A stretch of DNA of 64,000 nucleotides from Polytrichum commune. Lineage: Eukaryota; Streptophyta; Polytrichopsida; Polytrichales; Polytrichaceae. Position numbers and translations under genes: made by a program. Below are positions 1 to 10,300 of the stretch, in pieces. Below the pieces are notes generated by a model that was given only the letters and a program-made list of their open reading frames with translations, made no database searches and was not told where the DNA came from. Each line of letters begins with the position of its first letter. Position 1 is the first letter of the stretch. Where the stretch lies: the NCBI GenBank assembly GCA_950295325.1, contig OX485806.1, positions 56,849,169 through 56,913,168 on the forward strand, read 5' to 3'.

Positions 1-480
1 GCGGTGGCGGTTCCCACAATCGGCACCATGTGTGCCAACTTGGCAAACCGCTCAACCATCAACAAGATGGCATCATACCCATGTGACTCCAGCAAACTTG
101 TGATCAAGTCCATGCACATACTATGCCATGGCGCCGACGGGATAGGCAACGGTTGCAAGAAACCGCCTTGCTTTTGGTAAGAGGCTCGGTTCATTTGAAC
201 CTTGATTCAAGCCTTTACAAAGTGGGCTATATCTTCCTTTATGCACCGCCAATGGTACCTCCATGACACCATTCTATGGCGGTTTTTTTTTCTTTCTCCT
301 CTATGGCCGGCAATAGGGCTATCACATTCTTCCTTCAAAACCGATAGCCTCAACTTGCCTTGTGGCACAAATACCCTACTTTGTTTGCACTTGAACAATC
401 CGTCCACCAACTTAACTTCTTTGAGCACCTTGCTCTTGCGAAGCTCACCTAAAAGCTTTTGTGCTTTGGGGTAATTAATT
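1..480 (-). pseudogene. Integrase fragment (zinc-binding domain and start of catalytic core)
   Basis: The minus-strand translation shows the integrase N-terminal region (KLVDGLFKCKQSRVFVPQGK, then SPIAGHRGE) and, past a stop at 207-209, a segment reading QKQGGFLQPLPIP and then CMDLITSLLE, the start of the DDE core. The Asp of MDLIT (codon at 108-110) is the expected first catalytic residue. The HHCC zinc site is ruined: the first His is Cys (EECDSP), the first Cys of the CxxC pair is the stop codon and the second is Val. An extra run of T at about 283-291 adds Lys/Asn codons after GHRGE. The rest of the core lies beyond base 1. Identification is by recalled family motifs. Confidence 0.85.
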
Positions 481-810
481 TACCCCTCCCGTATCTTGCA
501 TCACAAGTTTCCTTCGCCGGCACACATTAGCCACAAGGTTTGGATGGTTCTCATTGCTTGGAACTCTTCCGGTCTACTTCGCGCATCCGGCACCACATTT
601 CCACGGTCCGGTTTGTGGATCAAATCCACCTTCATAAGCGCCAAACTATCATGCCACCGCAATGACTTGGCGCTCACTTGCGCTTGAATGTCAAAATTCT
701 TTTAGGACACATTGTCCATGTAGACCTTTGCTTTGTGCAACCCCAAATAGTGTTGCCACATCTTCAAGAAATGCACTACGGCAAAGAAATTCTTTGTCAT
801 GAGTTGGTTG
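481..810 (-). pseudogene. RNase H C-terminal part and linker to integrase
   Basis: On the minus strand this reads, with frame changes, as the later part of a Ty3/gypsy RNase H: a QRRQPTHDKEF-like segment (about 790-825), HCLKMWRHYLG-like and KVYMDNVS-like segments, then HKPDRGNVVPDALSRP and EEFQAM near 540-630. The last motifs are the usual RNase H to integrase connection in plant gypsy elements. At least two frame changes and a stop break it. The same segment in the right copy lies at about 63470-63730. Confidence 0.8.
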
Positions 811-1500
811 TCTTCTTTGACAACCATCGAGCTTCATGCTCCCATATGCAATGGCCATCCATCTTACACATAATCCACCATTGGCAAAGTCGCTCACCCC
901 CGTATGCACCTCAAAAGGTTTGTCAAGCTCCGCGAACTTGAGCACGGGCGTCTAAGAACACTTGCTCTCAAGCTCCCCAAAGACTTGGTGGCAAGGCTCA
1001 TCCCACTCTTGGGATAGTCATTTCTTCCACAAGTCGGATAAGGTCGGATAACCATCAAGCTTAACGCTCTCATATGCAATGGCCATCCATCCTACGTTAA
1101 CCATCCGCCAATGGCAAAGTCACTCGCCCCCGTATGTACCTCAAAAGGTTTGTCAAATTTCGCAAACTTGAGCACGGGCGGCGAAGAGAACTTCGTCTTA
1201 AGCTCCTTAAAGACTTGGTAGCAAGGCTCAACCCACTTTTGGGATAGCCATTTCTTGCATAAGTTGGACAAGGTCGGACAACCATCGAGCTTCATGCTCT
1301 TATATACAATGGCCATCCATTTTGCCTCAACATCCGCCAATGCTAAAGTCACTCGCCCCCGTATGCACCTCAAAAGGTTTGTCAAAGTCCGCGAACTTAA
1401 GCACGGGCGGCGAAGAGAACTTGTTTTTTTGAGCCCCCCCCAAAGGCTTGGTGACAAGGCTCATCCCACTCTTGGGATAGCCATTTTCCTCAATAAGTTG
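811..1500 (-). pseudogene. RT connection / RNase H start segment, three tandem units
   Basis: Three successive copies of a unit of about 230 bp, bounded by the complement of ATGGCTATCC at 1012-1021, 1242-1251 and 1475-1484. Each encodes the end of RT and the first strand of RNase H, recognisable as a KFSSPPVLKFAKFDKPFEVH stretch followed by TGASDFAIGG. A normal element has this once. Frames differ between units and the intervening DNA carries stops, so the duplication cannot give a working enzyme. In each copy the catalytic Asp expected in the TDASD motif is Gly. The unit nearest 810 continues into the rest of RNase H. Confidence 0.88.
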
Positions 1501-1811
1501 AATAAGGTCCTAGCAACCTTAGAAAACTCTCGAATGAAGTTGTGGTACTAATTGGCTAGGCCAACAAATGACCTAAGCCCTTTTTGAATCAAGGGCCAAT
1601 TCTCCTTTTGGATTGCCTTGACATTCTTCATGTTCGTCCACCAACTTCCTTTGCCACCACATACCTCAAGAACTCGATCTCTCGTTGAGCAAAGTTCTTT
1701 TTCACTCCTTGGCGGTAATTTTTTTTTTTTTTTTTGCGCAACACATTAGTGAATACATCTTTGTATCTCACCAACATCGCACCAATGTTGTTTGGGGGAG
1801 GCCCATCTTTC
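1501..1811 (-). pseudogene. Reverse transcriptase remnant lacking the catalytic core
   Basis: Minus-strand translation gives the thumb-side end of RT (KGLRSFVGLANxYHNF, about 1545-1590, with a stop for the x) and, upstream, the RT N-terminal lead-in (YKDVFTNVLP, then LPPR and QQEIEF, about 1670-1790). Between them only about 60 bp remain, where a complete RT would have its fingers and palm with the YxDD box; these are missing. A homopolymer of 16 T at 1719-1734 sits in the lead-in. The right copy shows the same junction, so the deletion predates the split of the two copies. Confidence 0.8.
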
Positions 1812-2260
1812 CTAGCCTCCCCATACGTTCATTGGAGTTGCTCCAATTGAACCACAACCATTATGTTTTTTATTTTTTTTAATTCGGTCCATTAAGACCA
1901 AATTCAACTTAGGTCCTCCTACCATAGGAGTCATTGTTAATTTGAACTTCAATTCTTTGCCATTATGACACATCATAATGCACGGCAAGCACACCGGCTT
2001 GCACCTCACATCTATCATGTGAGTTTCAAAGAAGGCAGCCCTCACAATGACATGCATTTTATCTATTTCACTTGGTGTGAAATTTTGACAAAAATCCAAT
2101 GTCCCACGTTGAAAGGTTACATGCATCGCGGCCTCCTTTGTCTCATGCGGATCGCCCTTTCCAAACCGCACCTTGGTGGGCTTGCCCGCTCTACCAATCG
2201 GCAAGCCCCAACTCCCTTATGAGTTTTGGGCTTAAGAAGAAGTGGTAGCCTCTTTATCAA
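1812..2260 (-). pseudogene. Retroviral-type aspartic protease remnant and linker to RT
   Basis: A 130-residue open stretch (minus strand, 2204 to 1812) carries FTPSEIDKMHVIV, AAFFETHMIDVRCKPVCL and LTMTPMVGGPKLNLV. This matches the C-terminal part of plant gypsy proteases and the linker before RT; the VIV segment stands where the ILG motif is expected. Just upstream SLSPKLIRELGLP (about 2195-2235) follows the place where the active-site DSGA should be, but no DSG/DTG is found. It is the longest stretch still open in both element copies. Protease assignment is from family recall and could be linker only. Confidence 0.6.
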
Positions 2261-2400
2261 TACATGAGACATTTCTCCCATTCATTTGAGCCTCAAGGTA
2301 CAAAAGACTTGGCCTCGGCTTAAGGCTACTAGCCTTGGCCACAATGCCATCGTCTTACATTCGGTTCGCGGCACAAGTATTATTTGGCGGGGTACCTATC
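2261..2400 (-). pseudogene. Gag C-terminal linker with a single degenerate zinc-knuckle unit
   Basis: The minus strand reads through a Lys/Arg-poor linker with the AAGGCTA..TAGCC element once (about 2318-2335) and one segment resembling the zinc-knuckle units of the right copy (ACTTGTGCCGCGAACCGAATGT, about 2355-2376). The right copy has five such units and two linker elements here, which explains most of the length difference between the copies. Confidence 0.5.
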
Positions 2401-2996
2401 TCCCCTCAACGTCCATTGTTGTAACGCACCGCCAAATTGCTTAATGGGATCATCGGCCTTGATGCTCATGGCAATTTTGATGATCCCCGCCACAACCTCA
2501 ATAAACTTTTGGAAATTTGAACTTGGTATTCACCACCCGCTTTTGAAACCCACCTAAAACGATGTATTTCTTAGAAAACTCGTTCATCTAAGATGTACAA
2601 TTCATTTGGGTGTGAAATGCGTGCATATACGCCTTAAGAGGCCCGAACACCTCATTTCCACCAAATTCACTCCAACATCAATACCTTCCAAGCATTTGGA
2701 ATTGGAATTTCAATCCAACAATAATGCCCTCCAAGGTTTTGGGTGCTTTCGGTATTCTAGGCCCCAAATGTTTTTTGAGGTTTGCGGGAGTCCTTTTCAA
2801 AGCACTCCTCCATTTTCCTTACCAAATCCACCCTCATGCCCACCATTGTCATTAGAACCAATGGTATGGTCAAATTCCACTTGCACATGATCCTTGTTCC
2901 AATTTGAGCCTCACAACCTTTTGGAAACCCCGGGCTCACCATCATAACCCGCATTTTTGATACCTATGTTTCCCTCAAAGTGTGAGCTCAAAACTT
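2401..2996 (-). pseudogene. Gag (capsid-like) remnant
   Basis: Gag lies between PBS and protease as expected. Minus-strand pieces include IMCKWNLTIPLVLMTMVGMR and VDLVRKMEECFEK (2757-2954), a KAYxRxFNAxxNxTPKMDEF-like segment across the frameshifts at about 2590-2660, and FIEVVAGIIKIAMSIKADDP followed by QFGGALQQWTLRGDRYPAK (about 2390-2510), resembling the end of plant retrotransposon gag domains. No continuous frame links them. The capsid would package element RNA in the cytoplasm; this copy cannot. Confidence 0.65.
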
Positions 2997-3016
2997 GGAA
3001 CCCTGCTCTGATACCA
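2997..3016 (-). promoter_or_regulatory. Primer-binding site, initiator tRNA-Met type
   Basis: The minus strand reads TGGTATCAGAGCAGGGTTCC two bases inside the LTR end at 3019. The first 12 bases are the classical complement of the plant initiator tRNA-Met 3' end; the remainder matches with one small gap. This primes minus-strand cDNA synthesis. Confidence 0.9.
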
Positions 3017-3018
3017 AG

Positions 3019-3677
3019 TGTCGCAACCCTTGCTAGCCCCCCTTGACAATCTTGCCAATTTTCAATTCTAGCAAAGGTTACGAGTGCTAACCATTCGCAT
3101 TCCGCCATGCCAATGATTAGCTCCTCCTACCCCGGACCTTATAGTTCATAGGAGGGAACCAACCCTCCTACTTTGCTTTCGGGACTCACCCCTTAATTGG
3201 TAACCCATTCCTAGATGTGGACTTCCATCCATGGAAGTCCAATCCCATGTTGATCATCGCGTTGCCGGAGCAACACTACAACAACCCGAACCATACTAGG
3301 CAACTATGGCCTCACAATGGGCCAATGCCCATGGAGGCCTTGCCGTTCGGCCTCGGGTGGGTGAGGCCACACCACCTCACCCATATAAGCCTCTAGGACT
3401 TCATGCGGGGCCCCTACCCCACCGTCAACCAACCTCTTGTCTCTCTACCAAGAGTTGGGGCCAAGTGGACATTTTCCCTTAGCTGCTGGGCCTAGAACCC
3501 CCCAGCAGCTTCAGACCATCATAACTTCCTTGTATGATGTCTGATCATAACAACCAACCACTCCATCTTCGTCTAGGCTTCACGTAGATGCCGATGGACT
3601 CCTCACTTGCCCCATTTGGGCAAGTATTGAGGAACTTATGCCTGTTTGAACCTTGGCAGTCCCGGGAATCACTCCCA
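3019..3677 (-). mobile_element. LTR 3' portion, minus orientation (left arm of LTR palindrome)
   Basis: Reverse complement of the last ~660 bp of the family LTR (compare 60127-60787), ending beside the PBS in the terminal TGTCGC (complement of the LTR end GCGACA). It would be the 5' LTR of the left element, but its outer third (about 315 bp) is missing: at about 3678 the sequence turns into the same LTR segment in the opposite orientation. Confidence 0.9.
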
Positions 3678-4326
3678 GGGACTGCCAAGGTTCAAACAGG
3701 CATAACTTCCTCAAGACTTGCTCAAATGGAGCCAGTGAGGAGTCCATCGGCATCTACGTGAAGCGTAGATGAACATGGAGTGGTTGGTTGGTATGATCAG
3801 ACATCATACAAGGAAGTTACGATGGTCTGAAGCTGCTGGGGGGGTTCTAGGCCCACCAGCTAAAGGAAAATGTCCACTTGGCCCCAACTCTTGGTAGAGA
3901 GACAAGAGGTTGGTTGACGGTGGGGTAGGGGCCCCGCGTGAAGTCCTAGAGGCTTATATGGGTGAGGTGGTGTGGCCTCACCCACCCGAGGCCGAACGGC
4001 ACGGCCTCCATTGGCATTGGCCTAATGTGAGGCCATAGTTGCCTAGTATGGTTCGGGTTGTTGTAGTGTTGCTCCGGCAACACGATGATCAACATAAGAT
4101 TGGACTTCCATGGATGGAAGTCCACATCTAAGGATTGGTTACCGATTGAAGGGGTGAGTCCCGAAAGCAAAGTAGGAGGGTTGGTTCCCCTCCTATGAAC
4201 TATAAGGTCCGGGGTGAGAGGAGCTAACCATTAGCATGGCGGTATGCGAATGGTTAGCGCTCGTAACCTTTGCTAGGAAATGAAAATTGGCAAGATGGTC
4301 AAGGGGGCCTAGCAAGGGTTGCGACA
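3678..4326 (+). mobile_element. LTR 3' portion, plus orientation (right arm of LTR palindrome)
   Basis: Corresponds to 60141-60787 of the complete LTR, starts at GGGACTGCCAAGG and ends with the terminal GCGACA. The satellite begins at the next base (CTCTCGG). No PBS or internal region follows, so this is an LTR fragment: either a second truncated solo LTR or a product of rearrangement. Confidence 0.9.
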
Positions 4327-7300
4327 CTCTCGGAATTGAAAGCATCCAAGACATACAGCCATTCAACACGTGAGTGAAAGTTGAGAATCTGGTTCACACA
4401 TGTAGGCTCTCGGAAGTGACAACATCGAAAACACACAAAATTCAACACCTGAATCAAAGTTGAGAATGTGGTTCACACATGTAAGCTCTCGGAATTGAAA
4501 GCATCCAAAACACACAACCATTCAACACGTGAATCAAAGTTGAGAATGTGGTTCACACATGTAGGCTCTCGGAAGTGACAACATCCAAAACACACAACCA
4601 TTCAACACGTGAATCAAAGTTGAGAATCTGGTTCACACATGTAGGCTCTCGGAATTGAAAGCATCCAAAACACACAACCATTCAACACGTCAATCAAAGT
4701 TGAGAATGTGGTTCACACATGTAGGCTCTCGGAAGTGAGAGCATCCAAAATAACACAAAATTCAACACATGATACAAAATTGAGAATGTGGTTCACACAT
4801 GTAGGCTCTCAGAATTGAAAGCATCCAAAACACACAACCATTCAACACGTGAATCAACGTTGGGAATGTGGTTCACACATGTAGGCTATCGGAATTGAGA
4901 GCATCCAAAACACACAACCATTCAACACGTGAATCAAAGTTGAGAATGTGGTTCACACAAGTAGGCTCTCGGAAGTGAGAGCATCCAGAAAAACACAAAA
5001 TTCAACACATGATACAAAATTGAGAATGTGGTTCACACATGTAGGCTCTCGGAATTGAAAGCATCCAAAACACACAACCATTCAACACGTGAATCAAAGT
5101 TGAGAATCTGGTTCACACATGTAGGCTCTCGGAAGTGAGAGCATCCAAAATAACACAAAATTCAACACATGATTCAAAATTGAGAATGTGGTTCACACAT
5201 GTAGGCTCTCGGAATTGAAAGCATCCAAAACACACAACCATTCCACACGTGAATCAAAGTTGAGAATGTGGTTCACACAAGTAGGCTCTCGGAAGTGAGA
5301 GCATCCAGAAAAACACAAAATTCAACACCTGAATCAAAGTTGAGAATGTGGTTCACACATGTAGGCTCTCGGAATTGAGAGCATTCAAAACATACAACCA
5401 TTCAACACGTGAATCAAAGTTGAGAATGTGGTTCACACATGTAGGCTCTCGGAATTGAGAGCATCCAAAAAAACACAAAATTCAACACATGAATCAAAGT
5501 TGAGAATGTGGTTCACACATGCAGGCTCTCGGAATTGAGAGCATCCAAAACACACAACCATTCAACACGTGAATCAAAGTTGAGAATGTGGTTCACACAT
5601 GTAGGCTCTCGGAAGTGAGAGCATCCAAAACACACAACAATTCAACACGTGAATCAAAGTTCAGAATGTGGTTCACACATGCAGGCTCTCAGAAGTGAGA
5701 GCATCCAAAACAGACAACCATTCAATACGTGAATCAAAGTTGAGAAGGTGGTTCACACATGCAGGCTCTCGTAATTGAGAGCATCCAAAACACACAAAAT
5801 TCAACACGTGAATCAAAGTTGAGAATGTGGTTCACACATGCAGGCTCTCAGAAGTGAGAGCATCCAAAACACACAACAATTCAACACGTGAATCAAAGTT
5901 GAGAATGTGGTTCACACATGTAGGCTCTCGGAATTGAGAACATCCAAAACACACAACAATTAAACCCGTGAATCAAAGTTGAGAATGTGGTTCACACAAG
6001 TAGGCTCTAGGAAGTGAGAGCTACCAAAAAAACACAAAATTCAACACGTGAATCGAAGTTGAGAATGTGGTTCACACATGCAGGCTCTCAGAAGTGAGAC
6101 CATCCAAAACACACAACCATTCAACACGTCAATCAAAGTTGAGAATGTGGTTCACACATGTAGGCTCTCGGAAGTGAGATGATCCTAAACACACAACCAT
6201 TCAACACGTCAGTCAAAGTTGAGAATGTGGTTCACATATGTACGCTCTCTGAAGTGATAGCATCCAAAACACACAACCATTCAACACGTGAATCAAAGTT
6301 GAGAAGGTGGTTCACACTTGCAGGCTCTCAAAAGTGGGAGCATCTAAAACACACAAAATTCAACACCTGAATCAAAGTTGAGAATGTGGTCCACACATGC
6401 AGGCTCTTCGAAGTGATAGCATCCAAAACACACAACAATTCAACACGTGAATCAAAGTTGAGAATGTGGTTCACACATGTAGGCTCTCGGAAGTGAGAGC
6501 ATCCAAAACACACAACCATTCAACACGTGAATCAAAGTTGAGAATCTCGTTCACACATGTAGGCTCTCGGAAGTGACAACATCCAAAACACACAACCATT
6601 CAACACGTGAATGAAAGTTGAGATTGTGGTTCACAAATGTAGGCTCTCGGAATTGATAGCATCCGAAACACACAACCATTCAACACGTGAATCAAAGTTG
6701 AAAATATGGTTCACACATGTAGGCTCTCGGAAGTGAGAGCATCCAAAACACACAACCATTCATCAAGTCAATCAAAGTTGAGAATGTGGTTCACACATGT
6801 AGGCTCTCGGAATTGAGAGCATCCAAAAAAACACAAAATTCAACACGTGAATCAAAGTTGAGAATGTGGTTCACACATGTAGGCTCTCGGAAGTGAGAGC
6901 ATCCAAAACACACAACCATTCAACACGTGAATCAAAGTTGAGAATGTGGTTCACACATGTAGGCTCTCGGAAGTGATAGCATCCAAAACACACAACCATT
7001 CAACACGTGAATCAAAGTTGAGAATGTGGTTCACACATGTAGGCTCTCGGAAGTGATAGCATCCAAAACACACAACCATTCAACACGTGAATCAAAGTTG
7101 AGAATGTGGTTCACACATGTAGGCTCCCGGAAGTGAGAGCATCCAAAACACACAACCATTCAACACCTAAATCAAAGTTGAGAATGTGGTTGACACATGC
7201 AGGCTCTCAGAAGTGATAGCATCCAAAACACACAACCATTCAACACGTGAATCAAAGTTGAGAATGTGGTTCACACATGCAGGCTCTCAAAAGTGGGAGC

Positions 7301-10300
7301 ATCCAAAACACACAAAATTCAACACCTGAATCAAAGTTGAGAATATAGTTCACACATGTAGGCTCTCAGAAGTGATAGCATTCAAAACACACAACCATTC
7401 AACACGTGAATCAAAGTTGACAAGGTGGTTCATACATGCAGGCTCTCAAAAGTGGGAGCATCCAAAACACACAAAATTCAACACCTAAATCAACGTTGAG
7501 AATGTGGTTCACACATGTAGGCTCTCAGAAGTGGGAGCATCCAAAACACACAACCATTCAACACGTCAATCAAAGTTGAGAATATGGTTCACACATGTAC
7601 GCTCTCGGAAGTGAAAGCATCCAAAACACACAACCATTCAACACGTCAGTCAAAGTTGATAATCTGGTTCACACATGTACGCTCTCAAAAGTGATAGCAT
7701 CCAAAACACACAACCATTCAACACGTGAATCAAAGTTGAGAAGGTGGTTCACACATGCAGGCCCTCAAAAGTGGGAGCATCTAAAACACACAAAATTCAA
7801 CACTTGAATCAAAGTTGAGAATGTGGTTCACACATGCAGGCTCTCAGAAGTGATAGCATCCAAAACACACAACGATTCAAGACGTGAATGAAAGTTTAGA
7901 ATGAGGTTCACACATGCAGGCTCTCAGAAGTGAGAGCATCCAAAAAAACATAAACTTCAACACATGAATGAAAGTTGAGAATGTCGTTCACACATGTAGG
8001 CTCTCAGAAGTGATAGCATTGGAGACACACAACCATTCAACACGTGAATCAAAGTTGAGAAGGTGGTTCACACATGCAGGCTCTCAAAAATGGGAGCATC
8101 TAAAACACACAAAATTGAACACCTGAATCAAAGTTGAGAATGTGGCTCACACATGTAGGCTCTCAGAAGTGATAGCATTCAAAACACACAACCATTCAAC
8201 ACCTGAATCAAAGTTGAGAAGGTGGTTCACACATGCAGGCTCTCAGAAGTGGGAGCATCTAAAACACACAAAATTCAACACGTGAATCAAAGTTGAGAAT
8301 GTGGTTCACACATGCAGGCTCTCAGAAGTGATAGCATCCAAAACACACAACCATTCAACACGTGAATCAAACTTGAGAATGTGGTTCACACATGTAGGCT
8401 CTCGTAATTGAGAGCATCCAAAACACACAACCATTCAAGACGTGAATCAAAGTTGAGAATGTGGTTCACACATGTAGGCTCTCGGAATTGCGAGCATCCT
8501 AAACACACAACCATTCAACACGTGAATCAAAGTTGAGAATGTGGTTCACACATGCAGGCTCTCAGAAGTGAGAGCATCCAAAACACACAACCATTCAAGA
8601 CGTGAATCAAAGTTGAGAATGTGGTTCACACATGTAGGCTCTCGGAATTGAGAGCATCCAAAAAAACACAAAATTCAACACGTGAATCAAAGTTGAGAAT
8701 GTGGTTCACACATGTAGGCTCTCGGAAGTGATAGCATCCAAAACACACAACCATTCAACACGTGAATCAAAGTTGAGAATGTGGTTCACACATGTAGGCT
8801 CCCGGAAGTGAGAGCATCCAAAACACACAACCATTCAACACCTAAATCAAAGTTGAGAATGTGGTTGACACATGCAGGCTCTCAGAAGTGATAGCATCCA
8901 AAACACACAACCATTCAACACGTGAATCAAAGTTGAGAATGTGGTTCACACATGCAGGCTCTCAAAAGTGGGAGCATCCAAAACACACAAAATTCAACAC
9001 CTGAATCAAAGTTGAGAATATAGTTCACACATGTAGGCTCTCAGAAGTGATAGCATTCAAAACACACAACCATTCAACACGTGAATCAAAGTTGACAAGG
9101 TGGTTCATACATGCAGGCTCTCAAAAGTGGGAGCATCCAAAACACACAAAATTCAACACCTAAATCAACGTTGAGAATGTGGTTCACACATGTAGGCTCT
9201 CAGAAGTGGGAGCATCCAAAACACACAACCATTCAACACGTCAATCAAAGTTGAGAATATGGTTCACACATGTACGCTCTCGGAAGTGAAAGCATCCAAA
9301 ACACACAACCATTCAACACGTCAGTCAAAGTTGATAATCTGGTTCACACATGTACGCTCTCAAAAGTGATAGCATCCAAAACACACAACCATTCAACACG
9401 TGAATCAGAGTTGAGAATGTGGTTCACACATGTAGGCTCTCGGAAGTGAGAGCATCCAAAATAACACAAAATTCAACACATGATACAAAATTGCGAATGT
9501 GGTTCACACATGTAGGCTCTCAGAATTGAAAGCATCCAAAACACACAACCATTCAACACGTGAATCAAAGTTGAGACTGTGGTTCACACATGTAGGCTCT
9601 CGGAAGTGAGAGCATCCAAAATAACACAAAATTCAACACATGATACAAAATTGAGAATGTGGTTCACACATGTAGGCTCTCGGAATTGAAAGCATCCAAA
9701 ACACACAACCATTCAACACGTGAATCAAAGCTGAGAATCTGGTTCACACATGTAGGCTCTCGGAAGTGACAACATCCAAAACACTCAACCATTCAACACG
9801 TGAATCAAAGTTGAGAATCTGGTTCACACATGTAGGCTCTCGGAATTGAAAGCATCCAAAACACACAACCATTCAACACGTGAATCAAAGTTGAGAATGT
9901 GGTTCACACAAGTAGGCTCTCGGAAGTGAGAGCATCCAGAAAAACACAAAATTCAACACCTGAATCAAAGTTGAGAATGTGGTTCACACATGTAGGCTCT
10001 CGGAATTGGGAGCATTCAAAACATACAACCATTCAACACGTGAATCAAAGTTGAGAATGTGGTTCACACATGCAGGCTCTCGGAATTGAGAGCATCCAAA
10101 ACACACAACCATTCAACACGTGAATCAAAGTTGAGAATGTGGTTCACACATGTAGGCTCTCGGAAGTGAGAGCATCCAAAACACACAACAATTCAACACG
10201 TGAACCAAAGTTGAGAATGTGGTTCACACATGCAGGCTCTCAGAAGTGAGAGCATCCAAAACAGACAACCATTCAATACGTGAATCAAAGTTGAGAAGGT

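Larger units (their letters stand above)
1..3018 (-). mobile_element. Decayed Ty3/gypsy LTR retrotransposon internal region, left copy
   Basis: Read on the minus strand, this has the Ty3/gypsy order: PBS beside an LTR end, gag, zinc-knuckle remnant, protease remnant, RT remnant, RNase H, integrase. The order RT-RNase H-integrase separates it from Ty1/copia. Every domain is interrupted by stops and frameshifts, and the integrase runs off the window edge, so neither the 3' LTR nor the polypurine tract is seen. It is the inverted counterpart of the element starting at 59813; the best-preserved stretch (protease C-terminal part) is roughly 80% identical in protein between the two by eye. It differs by having three rather than four RNase H units and about one rather than five zinc-knuckle units. 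Confidence 0.9.
3019..4326. repeat. 1.3-kb imperfect palindrome of two LTR fragments
   Basis: Two arms of about 650 bp are inverted around a 14-bp centre (3664-3677). The innermost arm bases are CAGTCCC and GGGACTG. The centre belongs to the left arm, and the junction falls where both arms share GGG, a short microhomology. The arms differ at scattered positions (for example around 3580 versus 3765), so they are not a fresh fold-back of one LTR. Confidence 0.9.

Noticed and set aside
202..941. Plus-strand open frames in the left element (and minus-strand ones at 62587-63793)
   Set aside because: They lie antisense to recognisable gag-pol sequence and are shadows of it.
1719..1734. Poly-T run as a retroposon tail or terminator
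   Set aside because: It lies inside the RT lead-in and the right element has a shorter A-run at the same place (about 62341); it is homopolymer expansion of a Lys-coding stretch.
2606..2890. 94-codon plus-strand open frame
   Set aside because: It is antisense to the gag remnant, which is recognised on the minus strand with matching sequence in the right copy.
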